Notes under the pieces: model-generated
Told to the model about the DNA's origin: nothing
What the model saw: the letters and a program-made list of their open reading frames with translations, nothing else
The model's database searches: none
Program-made: the position numbers and the translations under genes
In this document: in pieces, positions 42,442 through 51,852 of the stretch
Layout: each line of letters opens with the position of its first letter
Position numbering within the stretch: position 1 is the first letter of the stretch
Source: Mycobacterium sp. ITM-2016-00316
Lineage (GTDB): Bacteria > Actinomycetota > Actinomycetes > Mycobacteriales > Mycobacteriaceae
Assembly (NCBI RefSeq): GCF_002968335.2
Contig: NZ_CP134398.1
Coordinates: 1,116,001 to 1,180,000 of the forward strand
DNA: 64,000 bases
Reading direction: 5' to 3'

Positions 42442-42471
42442 GGGCAGAAATGCAAGCGATTCGGGCAAAAA
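42442..42471. promoter_or_regulatory. Possible DeoR operator repeats in the mtlA/dehydrogenase divergent region
   Basis: GGGCAGAAA (42442-42450) and GGGCAAAAA (42463-42471) are near-identical direct repeats 21 bp apart, with a further GGGCAG at 42473. Two-turn spacing in a divergent promoter suits a regulator such as the DeoR protein of this locus. Confidence 0.45.
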
Positions 42472-42565
42472 CGGGCAGTCAATTTTGTGGTTTTATGACC
42501 GTATTGCGATTAGAGTGCTGACTCAGCAGCTCCCTGGGATTGGCCGACGACCGAAAGGACCGCCC

Positions 42566-43624
42566 ATGAAAGCCCTGCGTTTCTACGCCCCCGAGGATGT
42601 CCGGCTCGAAGACGTCCCGGAGCCGCAATGCGGCCCCGATGAGGTCAAACTGCGGGTGCGCAACTGCTCCACCTGCGGCACCGACGTCAAGATCTTCCAC
42701 AACGGACACCAGAACCTGACGCCGCCACGGACCATCGGCCATGAGATCGCCGGCGAGGTCGTCGAGGTCGGGGCGCAGGTCAATGCGACCTACGGCAGTG
42801 ACTGGTCAGTGGGTGATCGCGTCCAGGTGATCGCGGCCGTCCCGTGCGGCGAGTGCCATGAGTGCCGCAAGGGCTGGATGGCGGTCTGCCAGAACCAGAC
42901 CTCGATGGGCTACCAGTACGACGGCGGCTTCGCCGAGTTCATGATCGTGCCCAGGCAGGTGCTCAAGGTCGACGGGCTCAACAAGATTCCGGACAACGTC
43001 GGTTTCGACGAGGCCTCGGCCGCAGAACCGTTCGCCTGCGCCATCAACGCCCAGGAGCTGCTCGGTATCGAGGAGGGCGACACCGTCGTGGTCTTCGGTG
43101 CGGGCCCCATCGGGTGCATGCACATCCGCATCGCGCGCGGCGTCCACAACTGCGGCCCGATCTACCTCGTCGACGTCAACGACGCCCGGCTGAAGATGTC
43201 GGCCGACGCCGTCAACCCCGACGGTGTCATCAACGCCGCCGATGTCGACGTGGTGGAGAAGGTCATGGAACTCACCGGCGGTCGAGGCGCGGACATCGTG
43301 ATCACCGCAACCGCAGCCAATGTCGCCCAGGAGCAGGCCATCGCGATGGCCGCCCGCAACGGCCGCATCTCGTTTTTCGGCGGGCTGCCCAAGACCGATC
43401 CCACCATCACCTGCGACTCCAACGTCGTGCACTATCGCCAGTTGCACATCCACGGCGCCAACGGATCTGCGCCCGAGCACAACAAGCGCGCCCTGCAGTA
43501 CATCTCCACCGGGCAGGTTCCGGTCAAGGACCTCATCACCCGCCGCATCCCGCTGGAGAACGTGCTCGATGCCTTCGACATCGTCAAGAAGGGCGAGGCG
43601 ATCAAGGTGACCGTCGAGCCCTGA
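42566..43624 (+). CDS. Zinc-dependent medium-chain polyol/alcohol dehydrogenase
   Basis: The 352-residue MDR enzyme has the catalytic-zinc motif GHEIAGEVVEVG, the structural-zinc cluster CGECHECRKGWMAVC and a Rossmann segment VVFGAGPIGCMHIRIARG. Divergence from the mannitol PTS-DeoR operon suggests it acts on mannitol, sorbitol or their phosphates, feeding fructose or fructose-6-P. Exact substrate is unresolved. ATG 42566 follows GAAAGGA. Confidence 0.83.
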   Translation: MKALRFYAPEDVRLEDVPEPQCGPDEVKLRVRNCSTCGTDVKIFHNGHQNLTPPRTIGHEIAGEVVEVGAQVNATYGSDWSVGDRVQVIAAVPCGECHECRKGWMAVCQNQTSMGYQYDGGFAEFMIVPRQVLKVDGLNKIPDNVGFDEASAAEPFACAINAQELLGIEEGDTVVVFGAGPIGCMHIRIARGVHNCGPIYLVDVNDARLKMSADAVNPDGVINAADVDVVEKVMELTGGRGADIVITATAANVAQEQAIAMAARNGRISFFGGLPKTDPTITCDSNVVHYRQLHIHGANGSAPEHNKRALQYISTGQVPVKDLITRRIPLENVLDAFDIVKKGEAIKVTVEP

Positions 43625-43657
43625 TACCGGACCCGCGTTTCGGCGGAAGTCCGCGCA

Positions 43658-44023
43658 TCATCCGCCGACGGCGACCAGATAGCCGCCGATGCCCGCGACG
43701 CATGCCGCCGCGCACAACGCCAACGTGCCGATCGCGAATGTCCATGCGGTGGCCCGCCGTATCAGCCGCATGATGGTCAGCACCGTGCCGGCGACCCACA
43801 ACAGCGCGGCCGTGGTGAAGCCGGTGAACATGGCGGCCACCCCGGCGTCGATATCGCAACTCTCGGGCGGGCAGTGATCGGTGAACGCCATGAAGAAGAT
43901 CCCGAAGAAGCCTGCCACTGCACCGCCGACGACGGTGAGCACCAGCGCCGTGATCGACACCGCGAGGTCGACGCCGGAGATCGGGCGCTTGGCCGGCGGC
44001 GGCGCAGGGTAGCCGTAGGTCAT
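43658..44023 (-). CDS. Small membrane protein (DUF4190-like)
   Basis: The 121-residue protein starts MTYGYPAPPPAKRP, a Pro-rich cytosolic head common in mycobacterial membrane proteins. It has three hydrophobic segments (about residues 18-45, 62-85 and 95-118) and two Cys in the first loop (DHCPPESCD). Function is unknown. Its ATG shares the same CATG as the start of the gene on the other strand. Confidence 0.6.
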   Translation of the reverse strand: MTYGYPAPPPAKRPISGVDLAVSITALVLTVVGGAVAGFFGIFFMAFTDHCPPESCDIDAGVAAMFTGFTTAALLWVAGTVLTIMRLIRRATAWTFAIGTLALCAAACVAGIGGYLVAVGG

Positions 44024-44981
44024 GGACGGCCACTCTAACCAGGGCGAGCCCAGCGACCTGCCCGGTATCGAACTTGTCGTCCCCGCGGTGAACATCGCGT
44101 CCCGGCAGCGCATCGGACATTTCGTCAGCCGGGCCGCGTTCGCGCGCTACCTGGACGCCTATCGCGCCGCCGCACCCGCCTGCGGCGCCCAGTTCGATGT
44201 GCCCACGAGTCTGGGCACCGTCCGCGTCTACCGCTACGACGGCCCGGCCGGCCCGATCCCGGTGCTGTTGCTGCCCGGCCGCGGCGCGGGCAGCCCGATG
44301 TGGCGCGCCAACCTCGCCCCGCTGGTCGCGCAGCGCACCGTGTTCAGCCTGGACCTGCTCGGCGACGCCGGGCTGTCGGTGCAGTCCGGGCCGATCACCG
44401 GTGCGGCTGACCAGGCCCGCTGGCTGGATGAGGTGATCGCGGGGCTGGGGCCGGCGCGGGTGCATCTGCTCGGGGTGTCGATGGGTGGGTGGCTGGCCGT
44501 CAATGCTGCGCTGCGGACGCCGGACCGAATCGCCTCGATCATGGTGTTGGACCCCGCGATGACCTTCGGGCGCATTCCCGCGAAAGCGGTGATCGCGTCG
44601 ATCGCACTGGCGGTGCCGAGGTTTCCGGCCCGGCTGCGCCGCCGCGTGATGAGCTGGCTGGCGGACGGCGCCCCGGTCGACAAGACGCTGCCCGAGGCCG
44701 AGTTGTTGGACGCCGCGGCAACGGGATTCGTCATGTGCCAGCCGGCGCCGCGGATGTTCGATGACGACGCACTGCGCTCGCTGGCGCTGCCGGTGCTGGC
44801 GATCATTGCCGGCCGCAGCGTGATTCACCACCCTGCCCGGGCGGCGGCCAGGGCCCGGCGGCTGCTGGTGACGGGGAAGGTCGAGCTGTGGCCGGATGCC
44901 TCCCATGCCGTCAGCGGCGAGTTCCCGGACCGGATCGCCGAGCGGGCACTGGCGTTCTTCGATCGTGCGGACCGGCGCTGA
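44022..44981 (+). CDS. Alpha/beta-hydrolase
   Basis: The protein has up to 319 residues, with a hydrolase core: VLLLPGRGAGSPMWRANLAPL (oxyanion loop), the elbow GVSMGGWLAVNAAL, and LPVLAIIAGRSVIHHP and WPDASHAVSGEFPDR near the acid and His positions. The ATG at 44022 shares CATG with the opposite gene. A downstream GTG (in VPAVNIASRQR) would avoid the clash and may be the true start. The substrate is unknown. Confidence 0.7.
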   Translation: MDGHSNQGEPSDLPGIELVVPAVNIASRQRIGHFVSRAAFARYLDAYRAAAPACGAQFDVPTSLGTVRVYRYDGPAGPIPVLLLPGRGAGSPMWRANLAPLVAQRTVFSLDLLGDAGLSVQSGPITGAADQARWLDEVIAGLGPARVHLLGVSMGGWLAVNAALRTPDRIASIMVLDPAMTFGRIPAKAVIASIALAVPRFPARLRRRVMSWLADGAPVDKTLPEAELLDAAATGFVMCQPAPRMFDDDALRSLALPVLAIIAGRSVIHHPARAAARARRLLVTGKVELWPDASHAVSGEFPDRIAERALAFFDRADRR

Positions 44982-45176
44982 AGCGATCGTGATGCGTAGT
45001 GGATCTCTAACCTGTCTTAGCGGCTTCAATGGTTGGTGTGGTCGACCCGGCAATGACTAACTTTTCAATTCGATGATGATGGTTAGTGTCATCGTGTCAC
45101 CGGCGATCGGCCCCACAGATCTCCGAGTGCGCGTAACCTGTTGGCGCGCGCGCACATCGAATCGGAACGGGAGCTG

Positions 45177-46589
45177 ATGCGGCACTACCACACCGCCGAC
45201 GCTATCCGTGCCGCCGAAGCCCCGCTCCTGGCCTCTCAGCCCGACGGAGCATTGATGCGCCGGGCCGCCCACGGGCTCGCCACCGTCATCGCCCGTGAAC
45301 TCGGCACCGTCACCGGACGGCGGATCTGCGCGGTGGTCGGCTCCGGGGACAACGGCGGCGACGCGCTGTGGGCGGCGACCCTCCTGCGTCGCCGCGGCGT
45401 GCACGCCTCCGCGGTGCTGCTCTCCCCGGATCGCACCCATGCCGCGGCGCTGGCCGCCTTCAGAAAGGCCGGTGGCCGGCTGGTGCAGAACATCCCGCAG
45501 GCAACGGATCTGGTGATCGACGGCGTCGTCGGCATCTCCGGCCGGGGTGGGTTGCGACCCGATGCCGCGGCCGTTTTCGATCGCTGCGGGGCACCCGTCA
45601 TCGCCGTCGACATTCCGAGCGGGATCGACGTGCACACCGGCGCCGAAGACGGTCCGCATGTGCGGGCGGCCGTCACCGTGACCTTTGGCGGGTTGAAACC
45701 CGTACACGCACTGGCAGATTGCGGGCGAATCGAACTCATCGACATCGGACTGAATCTCGCGCCGTCTGATCTCCGCGGATTCGAGGCTGCCGACGTGGCC
45801 GCCCGCTGGCCCATCCCCGGCCCGCGCGACGACAAGTACACCCAGGGTGTCACCGGTGTGCTGGCCGGTTCGGCGACCTATCCCGGTGCCGCCATCCTCA
45901 GCACCGGTGCCGCGGTCGCCGCCACCTCGGGCATGGTCCGCTACGCCGGTAGCGCCGCACATGACGTGGTGAACCACTGGCCCGAAGTCATCGCCACCCC
46001 CGACACCGACGCGGTGGGCCGGGTGCAGGCCTGGGTGGTCGGGCCCGGGCTCGGGACCGACGAAAGTGCTTCTGCAACATTGCGTTTCGCGCTGTCCTCA
46101 GATCTCCCGGTGATCGTCGACGCCGATGCGCTGACCCTGCTGGCCGCCGCGCCCGAGCTGGTGACCTGCCGGTCCGCGCCGACGGTGCTGACCCCACACG
46201 CGGGCGAGTATCGGCGGTTGGCCGGGGCGGACGTCGGGTCCGATCGGGTCGGCGCGGCACGCACCCTGGCCCACGCCCTCGGGGCGACCGTCCTGCTCAA
46301 GGGCAATGTCACCGTCATCGCTTCCCCGACCGGACCGGTGTATCTGAACCCCGCCGGACAATCCTGGGCCGCCACCGCCGGATCCGGTGACGTCCTGTCC
46401 GGGGTCATCGGCGCGCTGCTGGCCGCGGGCGTCCCGGCCGCCGAGGCCGCCGCGATGGCCGCGTTCGTACACGCCCGGGCGGCCGCGCTGGCCGCCGCCG
46501 ATCCCGGACCGACCGCCGCCCCGACATCCGCGGGGGGCATTCTCGCCCACCTGCGCGCCGCCATCGCATCAACGATCGGAAAAGGATGA
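45177..46589 (+). CDS. nnr: Bifunctional NAD(P)H-hydrate epimerase/dehydratase (Nnr)
   Basis: The 470-residue protein fuses an epimerase domain (VVGSGDNGGDALWAATLLRRRG, AVDIPSGIDVHTG; about residues 1-215) to an ADP-dependent dehydratase domain (YTQGVTGVLAGSATYPGAAILS, WVVGPGLGTDES, VDADALTLL, LTPHAGEYRRL, NPAGQSWAATAGSGDVLSGVIGALL). It repairs hydrated NADH and NADPH. ATG 45177 (MRHYHTADAIRAAEAPLLAS) matches the mycobacterial family start; an earlier TTG/ATG region is not conserved. gadB follows after four nt, as in M. tuberculosis. Confidence 0.93.
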   Translation: MRHYHTADAIRAAEAPLLASQPDGALMRRAAHGLATVIARELGTVTGRRICAVVGSGDNGGDALWAATLLRRRGVHASAVLLSPDRTHAAALAAFRKAGGRLVQNIPQATDLVIDGVVGISGRGGLRPDAAAVFDRCGAPVIAVDIPSGIDVHTGAEDGPHVRAAVTVTFGGLKPVHALADCGRIELIDIGLNLAPSDLRGFEAADVAARWPIPGPRDDKYTQGVTGVLAGSATYPGAAILSTGAAVAATSGMVRYAGSAAHDVVNHWPEVIATPDTDAVGRVQAWVVGPGLGTDESASATLRFALSSDLPVIVDADALTLLAAAPELVTCRSAPTVLTPHAGEYRRLAGADVGSDRVGAARTLAHALGATVLLKGNVTVIASPTGPVYLNPAGQSWAATAGSGDVLSGVIGALLAAGVPAAEAAAMAAFVHARAAALAAADPGPTAAPTSAGGILAHLRAAIASTIGKG

Positions 46590-46593
46590 ACAC

Positions 46594-47979
46594 ATGAGCC
46601 GCAGGCACCACCCGCGCCCGCCGCATATCGCCCCCGCCTACACCGGACGGCTCTCGACCGACCCGGTGCCCGCGCTGCGACTGCCGGGCGAATCGATGGA
46701 CCCGCAGGCGGCCTACCGCTACATCCACGACGAGCTGATGCTCGACGGCAGTTCGCGGCTGAACCTTGCCACCTTCGTCACCACGTGGATGGACCCCGAG
46801 GCCGAGAAGCTGATGGCCGAGACCTTCGACAAGAACATGATCGACAAGGACGAGTACCCGGCGACCGCCGCCATCGAGGCGCGCTGCGTGGCGATGGTGG
46901 CCGACCTGTTCCACGCCGAGGACCTGGTCGACGATGACGCCGCCACCGCAGTCGGGGTGTCCACCATCGGATCCAGCGAGGCCGTGATGCTGGCCGGCCT
47001 GGCACTGAAGTGGCGGTGGCGCGCAAAAGTCGGTGATGGCTGGAAGGGCCGCACGCCCAACCTGGTGATGGGCTCCAACGTGCAGGTGGTGTGGGAGAAG
47101 TTCACCCGCTACTTCGACGTCGAGCCGCGTTATCTGCCGATGGCCGAGGGCCGGTACGTGATCACCCCCGAGCAGGTGCTCGATGCCGTCGACGAGGACA
47201 CCATCGGCGTGGTCGGCATCCTGGGCACCACCTTCACCGGGGAGCTGGAGCCGATCGCCGAGATCTGCGCCGCGCTGGACAAGCTGGCCGCCGACGGCGG
47301 GGTGGATGTGCCGGTGCACGTCGACGCGGCCAGCGGCGGGTTCGTCGTCCCGTTCCTGCATCCGGACCTGCAGTGGGACTTCCGGTTGCCGCGAGTGGTG
47401 TCCATCAACGTCAGTGGCCACAAATACGGGCTCACCTACCCGGGTATCGGGTTCGTGGTGTGGCGCAGCGCCGAGCATCTGCCCGAGGAGCTGGTGTTCC
47501 GGGTCAACTACCTGGGCGGCGACATGCCCACGTTCACGCTCAACTTCTCCCGACCGGGCAACCAGGTGATCGGGCAGTACTACAACTTCCTGCGCCTGGG
47601 CCGGGCCGGATACTCCCAGGTCATGCACTGTCTCTCGGACACCGCGCGCTGGTTCGGTGACCAGCTGCGCGACAGTGAGCACTTCGAGCTGATCACCGAC
47701 GGTTCGGCCATTCCGGTGGTCAGCTTCCGGCTCAAGGGCGATCCGGGTTACACCGAGTTCGACGTCTCCCAGGCCCTGCGCGCCTCCGGCTGGCAGGTAC
47801 CGGCCTACACGATGCCCGAGGGCGCCGAGGACGTCACGGTGCTGCGGGTGGTGGTCCGCGAGGGATTCTCCGCTGATCTGGCCCGGGCGTTGCGGGATGA
47901 CACCATCACCGCACTTGAGCACCTTGACCAGCTCAAACCGGGTGGCCACTTCGACACCGTGCAGCCCTTCGCACACTGA
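46594..47979 (+). CDS. gadB: Glutamate decarboxylase
   Basis: The 461-residue PLP enzyme has the Lys277 Schiff-base site [11 protein letters not shown]. Other group II decarboxylase motifs are [37 protein letters not shown] and [23 protein letters not shown]. It converts glutamate to GABA and CO2, consuming a proton. ATG 46594 follows AAAAGGA, four nt after nnr, in the conserved nnr-gadB pair. No GABA antiporter gene is adjacent. Confidence 0.94.
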   Translation: MSRRHHPRPPHIAPAYTGRLSTDPVPALRLPGESMDPQAAYRYIHDELMLDGSSRLNLATFVTTWMDPEAEKLMAETFDKNMIDKDEYPATAAIEARCVAMVADLFHAEDLVDDDAATAVGVSTIGSSEAVMLAGLALKWRWRAKVGDGWKGRTPNLVMGSNVQVVWEKFTRYFDVEPRYLPMAEGRYVITPEQVLDAVDEDTIGVVGILGTTFTGELEPIAEICAALDKLAADGGVDVPVHVDAASGGFVVPFLHPDLQWDFRLPRVVSINVSGHKYGLTYPGIGFVVWRSAEHLPEELVFRVNYLGGDMPTFTLNFSRPGNQVIGQYYNFLRLGRAGYSQVMHCLSDTARWFGDQLRDSEHFELITDGSAIPVVSFRLKGDPGYTEFDVSQALRASGWQVPAYTMPEGAEDVTVLRVVVREGFSADLARALRDDTITALEHLDQLKPGGHFDTVQPFAH

Positions 47980-48032
47980 TCGCAGACTCGGCGCGAACAG
48001 GTCGGCGGCCTCGGCATGACAAAATCGAGTCA

Positions 48033-49184
48033 ATGCACCCCACGGACCTGACCGCCCCGCCCGGCCCCACGGCCGAGGTGGATCTCGGCGCCATCGCACA
48101 CAACGTGCGGGTCCTGCGGGAGCGGGCCGGCTCGGCGGCGGTCATGGCGGTGGTCAAGGCCGACGGCTACGGCCACGGCGCCGCCCCTGTGGCACGCGCC
48201 GCGCTGGCCGCCGGCGCCGCCGAAGTGGGCGTGGCGACCGTCGGTGAGGCCCTGGCCTTGCGCCGGGACGGCATCACCGCGCCGGTGCTGGCGTGGCTGC
48301 ACGCCCCGGGCACCGACTTCTCCGCTGCGCTGGCCGCCGACGTGCAGATCGCGGTGTCCTCAGCCGGACAGCTCGACGACCTGGTCGATGCGGCCCGACG
48401 CACCGGGGTCACCGCGGTGACGACCCTCAAGGTCGACACCGGCCTGAGTCGTAACGGGGTGGCCGCCGCCGACCTGCCCAAGGTGCTGGTTGCCCTGGCG
48501 CACGCGGTCGCCGAGGGCACGGTGCATGCCCGGGGCATCATGAGCCACCTGGCGTGCGGCGACGAACCGGGCAACCCGATGAACGATCGGCAGGCCGCCC
48601 GTCTGCAGGAGATGCGTGAGCTCGCCCGCGAGTACGACGTCGACTTCGAGATCGCGCACCTGAGTAACTCGCCCGCGGCGATGACCCGCCAGGATCTGGC
48701 CTTCGACATGATCCGTCCAGGAATCGCGATCTACGGTCAGACCCCGATTCCCGCCCTGGGCAACATGGGCCTGCGCCCGGCGATGACGCTGAAAGCTCCG
48801 GTGGCGATGGTCCGCTCGATCAAGGCCGGGGACGGAGTGTCCTACGGGCACACCTGGATCGCCGAGCGAGACACCACGGTGGCGCTGATCCCGCTCGGTT
48901 ACGCGGACGGGATCTTCCGCACGCTGAGCGGTCGGCTGCAGGTGTCCATCAACGGTCGCCGCCATCCCGGCGTGGGCCGCATCTGCATGGACCAGTTCGT
49001 GGTGGACCTCGGGCCCGGGCCCGTCGATGTCGGTGTCGGCGATGAGGCAATCCTGTTCGGCCCCGGTGATTCCGGCGAGCCGACCACCCAGGACTGGGCC
49101 GAGCTGATCGGCACGATCAACTACGAGGTGGTCACCGCTGTGCGGGGCCGCATCACCCGTGTCTACCGCGGCGAGATGGGCTGA
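48033..49184 (+). CDS. alr: Alanine racemase
   Basis: The 383-residue PLP enzyme has [12 protein letters not shown] (Schiff-base Lys), the second catalytic Tyr region [12 protein letters not shown], and [15 protein letters not shown]. It supplies D-alanine for peptidoglycan. ATG 48033 begins [24 protein letters not shown]. The following hydrolase gene starts five nt after its stop, so alr heads a run through tsaD. Confidence 0.96.
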   Translation: MHPTDLTAPPGPTAEVDLGAIAHNVRVLRERAGSAAVMAVVKADGYGHGAAPVARAALAAGAAEVGVATVGEALALRRDGITAPVLAWLHAPGTDFSAALAADVQIAVSSAGQLDDLVDAARRTGVTAVTTLKVDTGLSRNGVAAADLPKVLVALAHAVAEGTVHARGIMSHLACGDEPGNPMNDRQAARLQEMRELAREYDVDFEIAHLSNSPAAMTRQDLAFDMIRPGIAIYGQTPIPALGNMGLRPAMTLKAPVAMVRSIKAGDGVSYGHTWIAERDTTVALIPLGYADGIFRTLSGRLQVSINGRRHPGVGRICMDQFVVDLGPGPVDVGVGDEAILFGPGDSGEPTTQDWAELIGTINYEVVTAVRGRITRVYRGEMG

Positions 49185-49189
49185 CACCG

Positions 49190-50308
49190 TTGGCCGACGA
49201 CGATATCCGCCCGCCCGAGCGTTGGGCCGTGGCGCGCTGGCTGGCCGGGCTGGCCGGGCTGAGCGCCGTCGGCTCGGTGGCCGGGGTCTCGGTGGCCCGG
49301 TCACTGGCCCGCCGGGTCAGCGTGGAGGATCCCTACGCGCACGAGGATTTCGAACTGCTGCACGACGACCGCAGCGTGGTCGTCACCACCGGAGACGGGG
49401 TGCCGCTCGCGGTCCGCGAATGCGGGCCGGAGAACGCACCGCTGACCGTGGTCTTCGCGCACGGGTTCTGTCTGCGGATGGGCGCCTTCCACTTTCAGCG
49501 AGACCGGTTGGCCCAGCAGTGGGGCGATCAGGTCCGGATGGTGTTCTACGACCAGCGTGGGCACGGTCTGTCCGGAGACGCCTCGCCGGACACCTTCACC
49601 GTGCCCCAACTCGGCCAGGATCTGGAGTCGGTGCTCGCGGTGATGGCGCCGCGCGGCCCGGTCGTGTTGGTCGGGCACTCCATGGGCGGGATGACCGTGT
49701 TGTCCCACGCCCGCCAGTACCCACAGCGCTATCCCACCCGAATCGTCGGTGCCGCGCTGATATCTTCTGCCGCAGAAGGAATTTCGCGCTCTCCGCTGGG
49801 GGAGATTCTGCGCAACCCGGCGCTGGAGGCGGCCAGGTTCGTCGTCCGCTATGCGCCCGGACTGGTGCACCGCGGCCGCGGTGTGGCCCGCTCGATCATC
49901 GGACCGGTGCTGCGGGCGGCCTCCTACGGTGACGAGAGCGTCAGCCCGAGCGTGGTCGCCTTCAGCGAGCGGATGATGCACGACACCCCGGTGCACACCC
50001 TGGTCGGGTTCCTGCACGCCCTGGAGGTGCACGACGAAACCGACGGGCTCACGGCGCTGGCGAAGATCCCGACCCTGATCGCGTGTGGCGACCGTGACCT
50101 GCTCACGCCGCTGGAGTACTCACAGGACATGGCGGCGGCGTTACCCAAGTCCGAGTTGGTGATCGCCGAGGGTGCGGGACACCTCGTGCAGTTGGAGCAG
50201 CCGGAACTGATCGACGACGCGCTGGTACGCCTGGTCGAACGAGCCACCCCGTCCAAGCTGGTGGCGCTCACCCGCAGACTCAGGGAACGGGCCCGCAACC
50301 ATGGCTGA
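49190..50308 (+). CDS. Alpha/beta-hydrolase with N-terminal hydrophobic segment
   Basis: The 372-residue protein has a short hydrophobic segment near residues 14-36 (ARWLAGLAGLSAVGSVAGVSVA). A complete hydrolase core follows: VVFAHGFCLRMGAFHFQRD, YDQRGHGLSG, the elbow GHSMGGMTVLSHA, CGDRDLLTP and GAGHLVQLEQP. It may be membrane-anchored. It lies between alr and tsaE, overlapping tsaE by eight nt. It starts with TTG; a GTG at 49229 is an alternative. The substrate is unknown. Confidence 0.78.
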   Translation: MADDDIRPPERWAVARWLAGLAGLSAVGSVAGVSVARSLARRVSVEDPYAHEDFELLHDDRSVVVTTGDGVPLAVRECGPENAPLTVVFAHGFCLRMGAFHFQRDRLAQQWGDQVRMVFYDQRGHGLSGDASPDTFTVPQLGQDLESVLAVMAPRGPVVLVGHSMGGMTVLSHARQYPQRYPTRIVGAALISSAAEGISRSPLGEILRNPALEAARFVVRYAPGLVHRGRGVARSIIGPVLRAASYGDESVSPSVVAFSERMMHDTPVHTLVGFLHALEVHDETDGLTALAKIPTLIACGDRDLLTPLEYSQDMAAALPKSELVIAEGAGHLVQLEQPELIDDALVRLVERATPSKLVALTRRLRERARNHG

Positions 50309-50765
50309 GCGCACCGGCGGCACCGCCGACCTACCCACCCCGCAGGACACCGTCGCGCTCGGCGCGCGCCTGGGCGCCGTCCTGGGCGCCGGTGACGTGG
50401 TGGTGCTGTCCGGCCCGCTCGGAGCAGGTAAGACCATGTTCACCAAGGGAATTGCGGTCGCCATGGATGTCGAAGGTGCGGTCACCTCGCCCACCTACGT
50501 GCTGGCGCGGGTGCATCCTGCCCGTCGCGCCGGGGCGCCTGCCCTGGTGCACGTGGACATCTACCGACTGCTCGATCACGGAGGTGACCTGCTCGGCGAA
50601 CTCGACTCGCTGGACCTCGACACCGACCTCGACGACGCCGTCGTCGTCGTCGAGTGGGGCGAGGGCCTCGCCGAGCGGCTCTCGGAGAACCATCTGGACA
50701 TCCACCTCGACCGTGCCGCCGACTCCGAGATGCGCACCGCGACATGGCAATGGAGCAGCTCATGA
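50301..50765 (+). CDS. tsaE: tRNA threonylcarbamoyladenosine biosynthesis ATPase TsaE
   Basis: The 154-residue P-loop protein has VVLSGPLGAGKTMFTKGIA, SPTYVLARVH and HVDIYRLLD, all TsaE signatures, with VVVEWGEGL near the C-terminus. It supports the TsaB-TsaD complex that installs t6A37 on ANN-decoding tRNAs. It overlaps tsaB as ATGA, forming a tsaE-tsaB-rimI-tsaD block. Confidence 0.92.
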   Translation: MAERTGGTADLPTPQDTVALGARLGAVLGAGDVVVLSGPLGAGKTMFTKGIAVAMDVEGAVTSPTYVLARVHPARRAGAPALVHVDIYRLLDHGGDLLGELDSLDLDTDLDDAVVVVEWGEGLAERLSENHLDIHLDRAADSEMRTATWQWSSS

Positions 50766-51391
50766 TCGTACTGGCGCTCGACACCGCCACCCCCGCCGTC
50801 ACCGCCGGCATCGTCGAGGTGGGTGCGACGATCGCCACCCTGGCCGAGTGGACCATCGTCGACGCCCGCGCCCATGCCGAGCGTCTGACACCGAATGTGA
50901 TTGCTGCACTTGCCGACAGCGGGAAGACCATGGCGGATCTGGAGGCCGTCGTGGTCGGTTGCGGGCCCGGCCCGTTCACCGGTCTGCGGGTCGGTATGGC
51001 CACCGCCGCCGCCTACGGCCAGGCGCTGGGCATCCCGGTGCACGGGGTATGCACGCTCGACGCCATCGCCCGCGCCACCCGCGGCGAGGTCCTCGTGGTC
51101 ACCGATGCTCGCCGCCGCGAGGTGTACTGGGCGCGCTACCGCGACGGGGTGCGGGTTGCCGGACCGGCGGTCAACGCCGCGGCCGAGGTGAACGCCGACG
51201 GTGTGCAGGCGGTGGCCGGGTCGCCGGCGCTCGCCGCGTCGTTCGGACTTCCCGTCATCGGACCGGAGTTCCCGACCGCCGCCGAACTCGTGGCGGCCGT
51301 GCCGGATTGGAACCGGGAACCAGATCCCCTGATTCCGCTGTACCTGCGGCGCCCGGATGCCAAGACGCTGGCCGAACGAGGCCTGGCGTGA
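50762..51391 (+). CDS. tsaB: tRNA threonylcarbamoyladenosine biosynthesis protein TsaB
   Basis: The 209-residue protein begins MIVLALDTATPAVTAGIVE and has VVVGCGPGPFTGLRVGMATAAAYGQAL, typical of TsaB, the inactive paralogue that scaffolds TsaD. ATG 50762 overlaps the tsaE stop; an ATG 12 nt upstream is an alternative. Its stop overlaps the rimI start (GTGA). Confidence 0.92.
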   Translation: MIVLALDTATPAVTAGIVEVGATIATLAEWTIVDARAHAERLTPNVIAALADSGKTMADLEAVVVGCGPGPFTGLRVGMATAAAYGQALGIPVHGVCTLDAIARATRGEVLVVTDARRREVYWARYRDGVRVAGPAVNAAAEVNADGVQAVAGSPALAASFGLPVIGPEFPTAAELVAAVPDWNREPDPLIPLYLRRPDAKTLAERGLA

Positions 51392-51852
51392 CCGCATCCG
51401 ACGACACCACGATCGACGCGCTGACCCGGGCCGATGCGGCCCGCTGCGCCGAGTTGGAGTCCCAGCTGTTCGCCGGCGACGACCCCTGGCCGCCGGCGGC
51501 GTTCCTGCACGCCCTGGACGGTAAGCACAACCACTATGTGGCGGCCCGCGATGAGGGCAGGCTGATCGGTTACGCCGGCATCTCGCGGCTGGGCCGGATC
51601 CCACCGTATGAATACGAGGTGCACACCATCGGCGTCGATCCGGCCTACCAGGGCCGCGGCATAGGCCGCCGGCTGCTCGATGACCTGCTGGGATTCGCCA
51701 CCCGTGGTGAGGTGTTCCTGGAGGTCCGTACCGACAACGAGGCGGCCATCAACCTGTACAAGAGCGTCGGTTTCGCCACGGTGGGTGTGCGCAAGCGGTA
51801 CTACAAGGTCAGCGGTGCCGACGCCTACACCATGAAGCGAGACCCGGCATGA
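51388..51852 (+). CDS. rimI: Ribosomal protein S18 alanine N-acetyltransferase
   Basis: The 154-residue GNAT-fold protein carries the acetyl-CoA loop [15 protein letters not shown] and the C-terminal [28 protein letters not shown]. Its place between tsaB and tsaD matches mycobacterial rimI, which acetylates S18 and can modify other N-termini. The coupled overlaps on both sides (GTGA, ATGA) show it is translated with the t6A genes. Confidence 0.9.
   Translation: MTASDDTTIDALTRADAARCAELESQLFAGDDPWPPAAFLHALDGKHNHYVAARDEGRLIGYAGISRLGRIPPYEYEVHTIGVDPAYQGRGIGRRLLDDLLGFATRGEVFLEVRTDNEAAINLYKSVGFATVGVRKRYYKVSGADAYTMKRDPA

Noticed and set aside
46405..48099. Long open frame on the minus strand across gadB.
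   Set aside because: It is a GC-rich shadow of gadB; no recognisable motifs, and it collides with nnr and alr.
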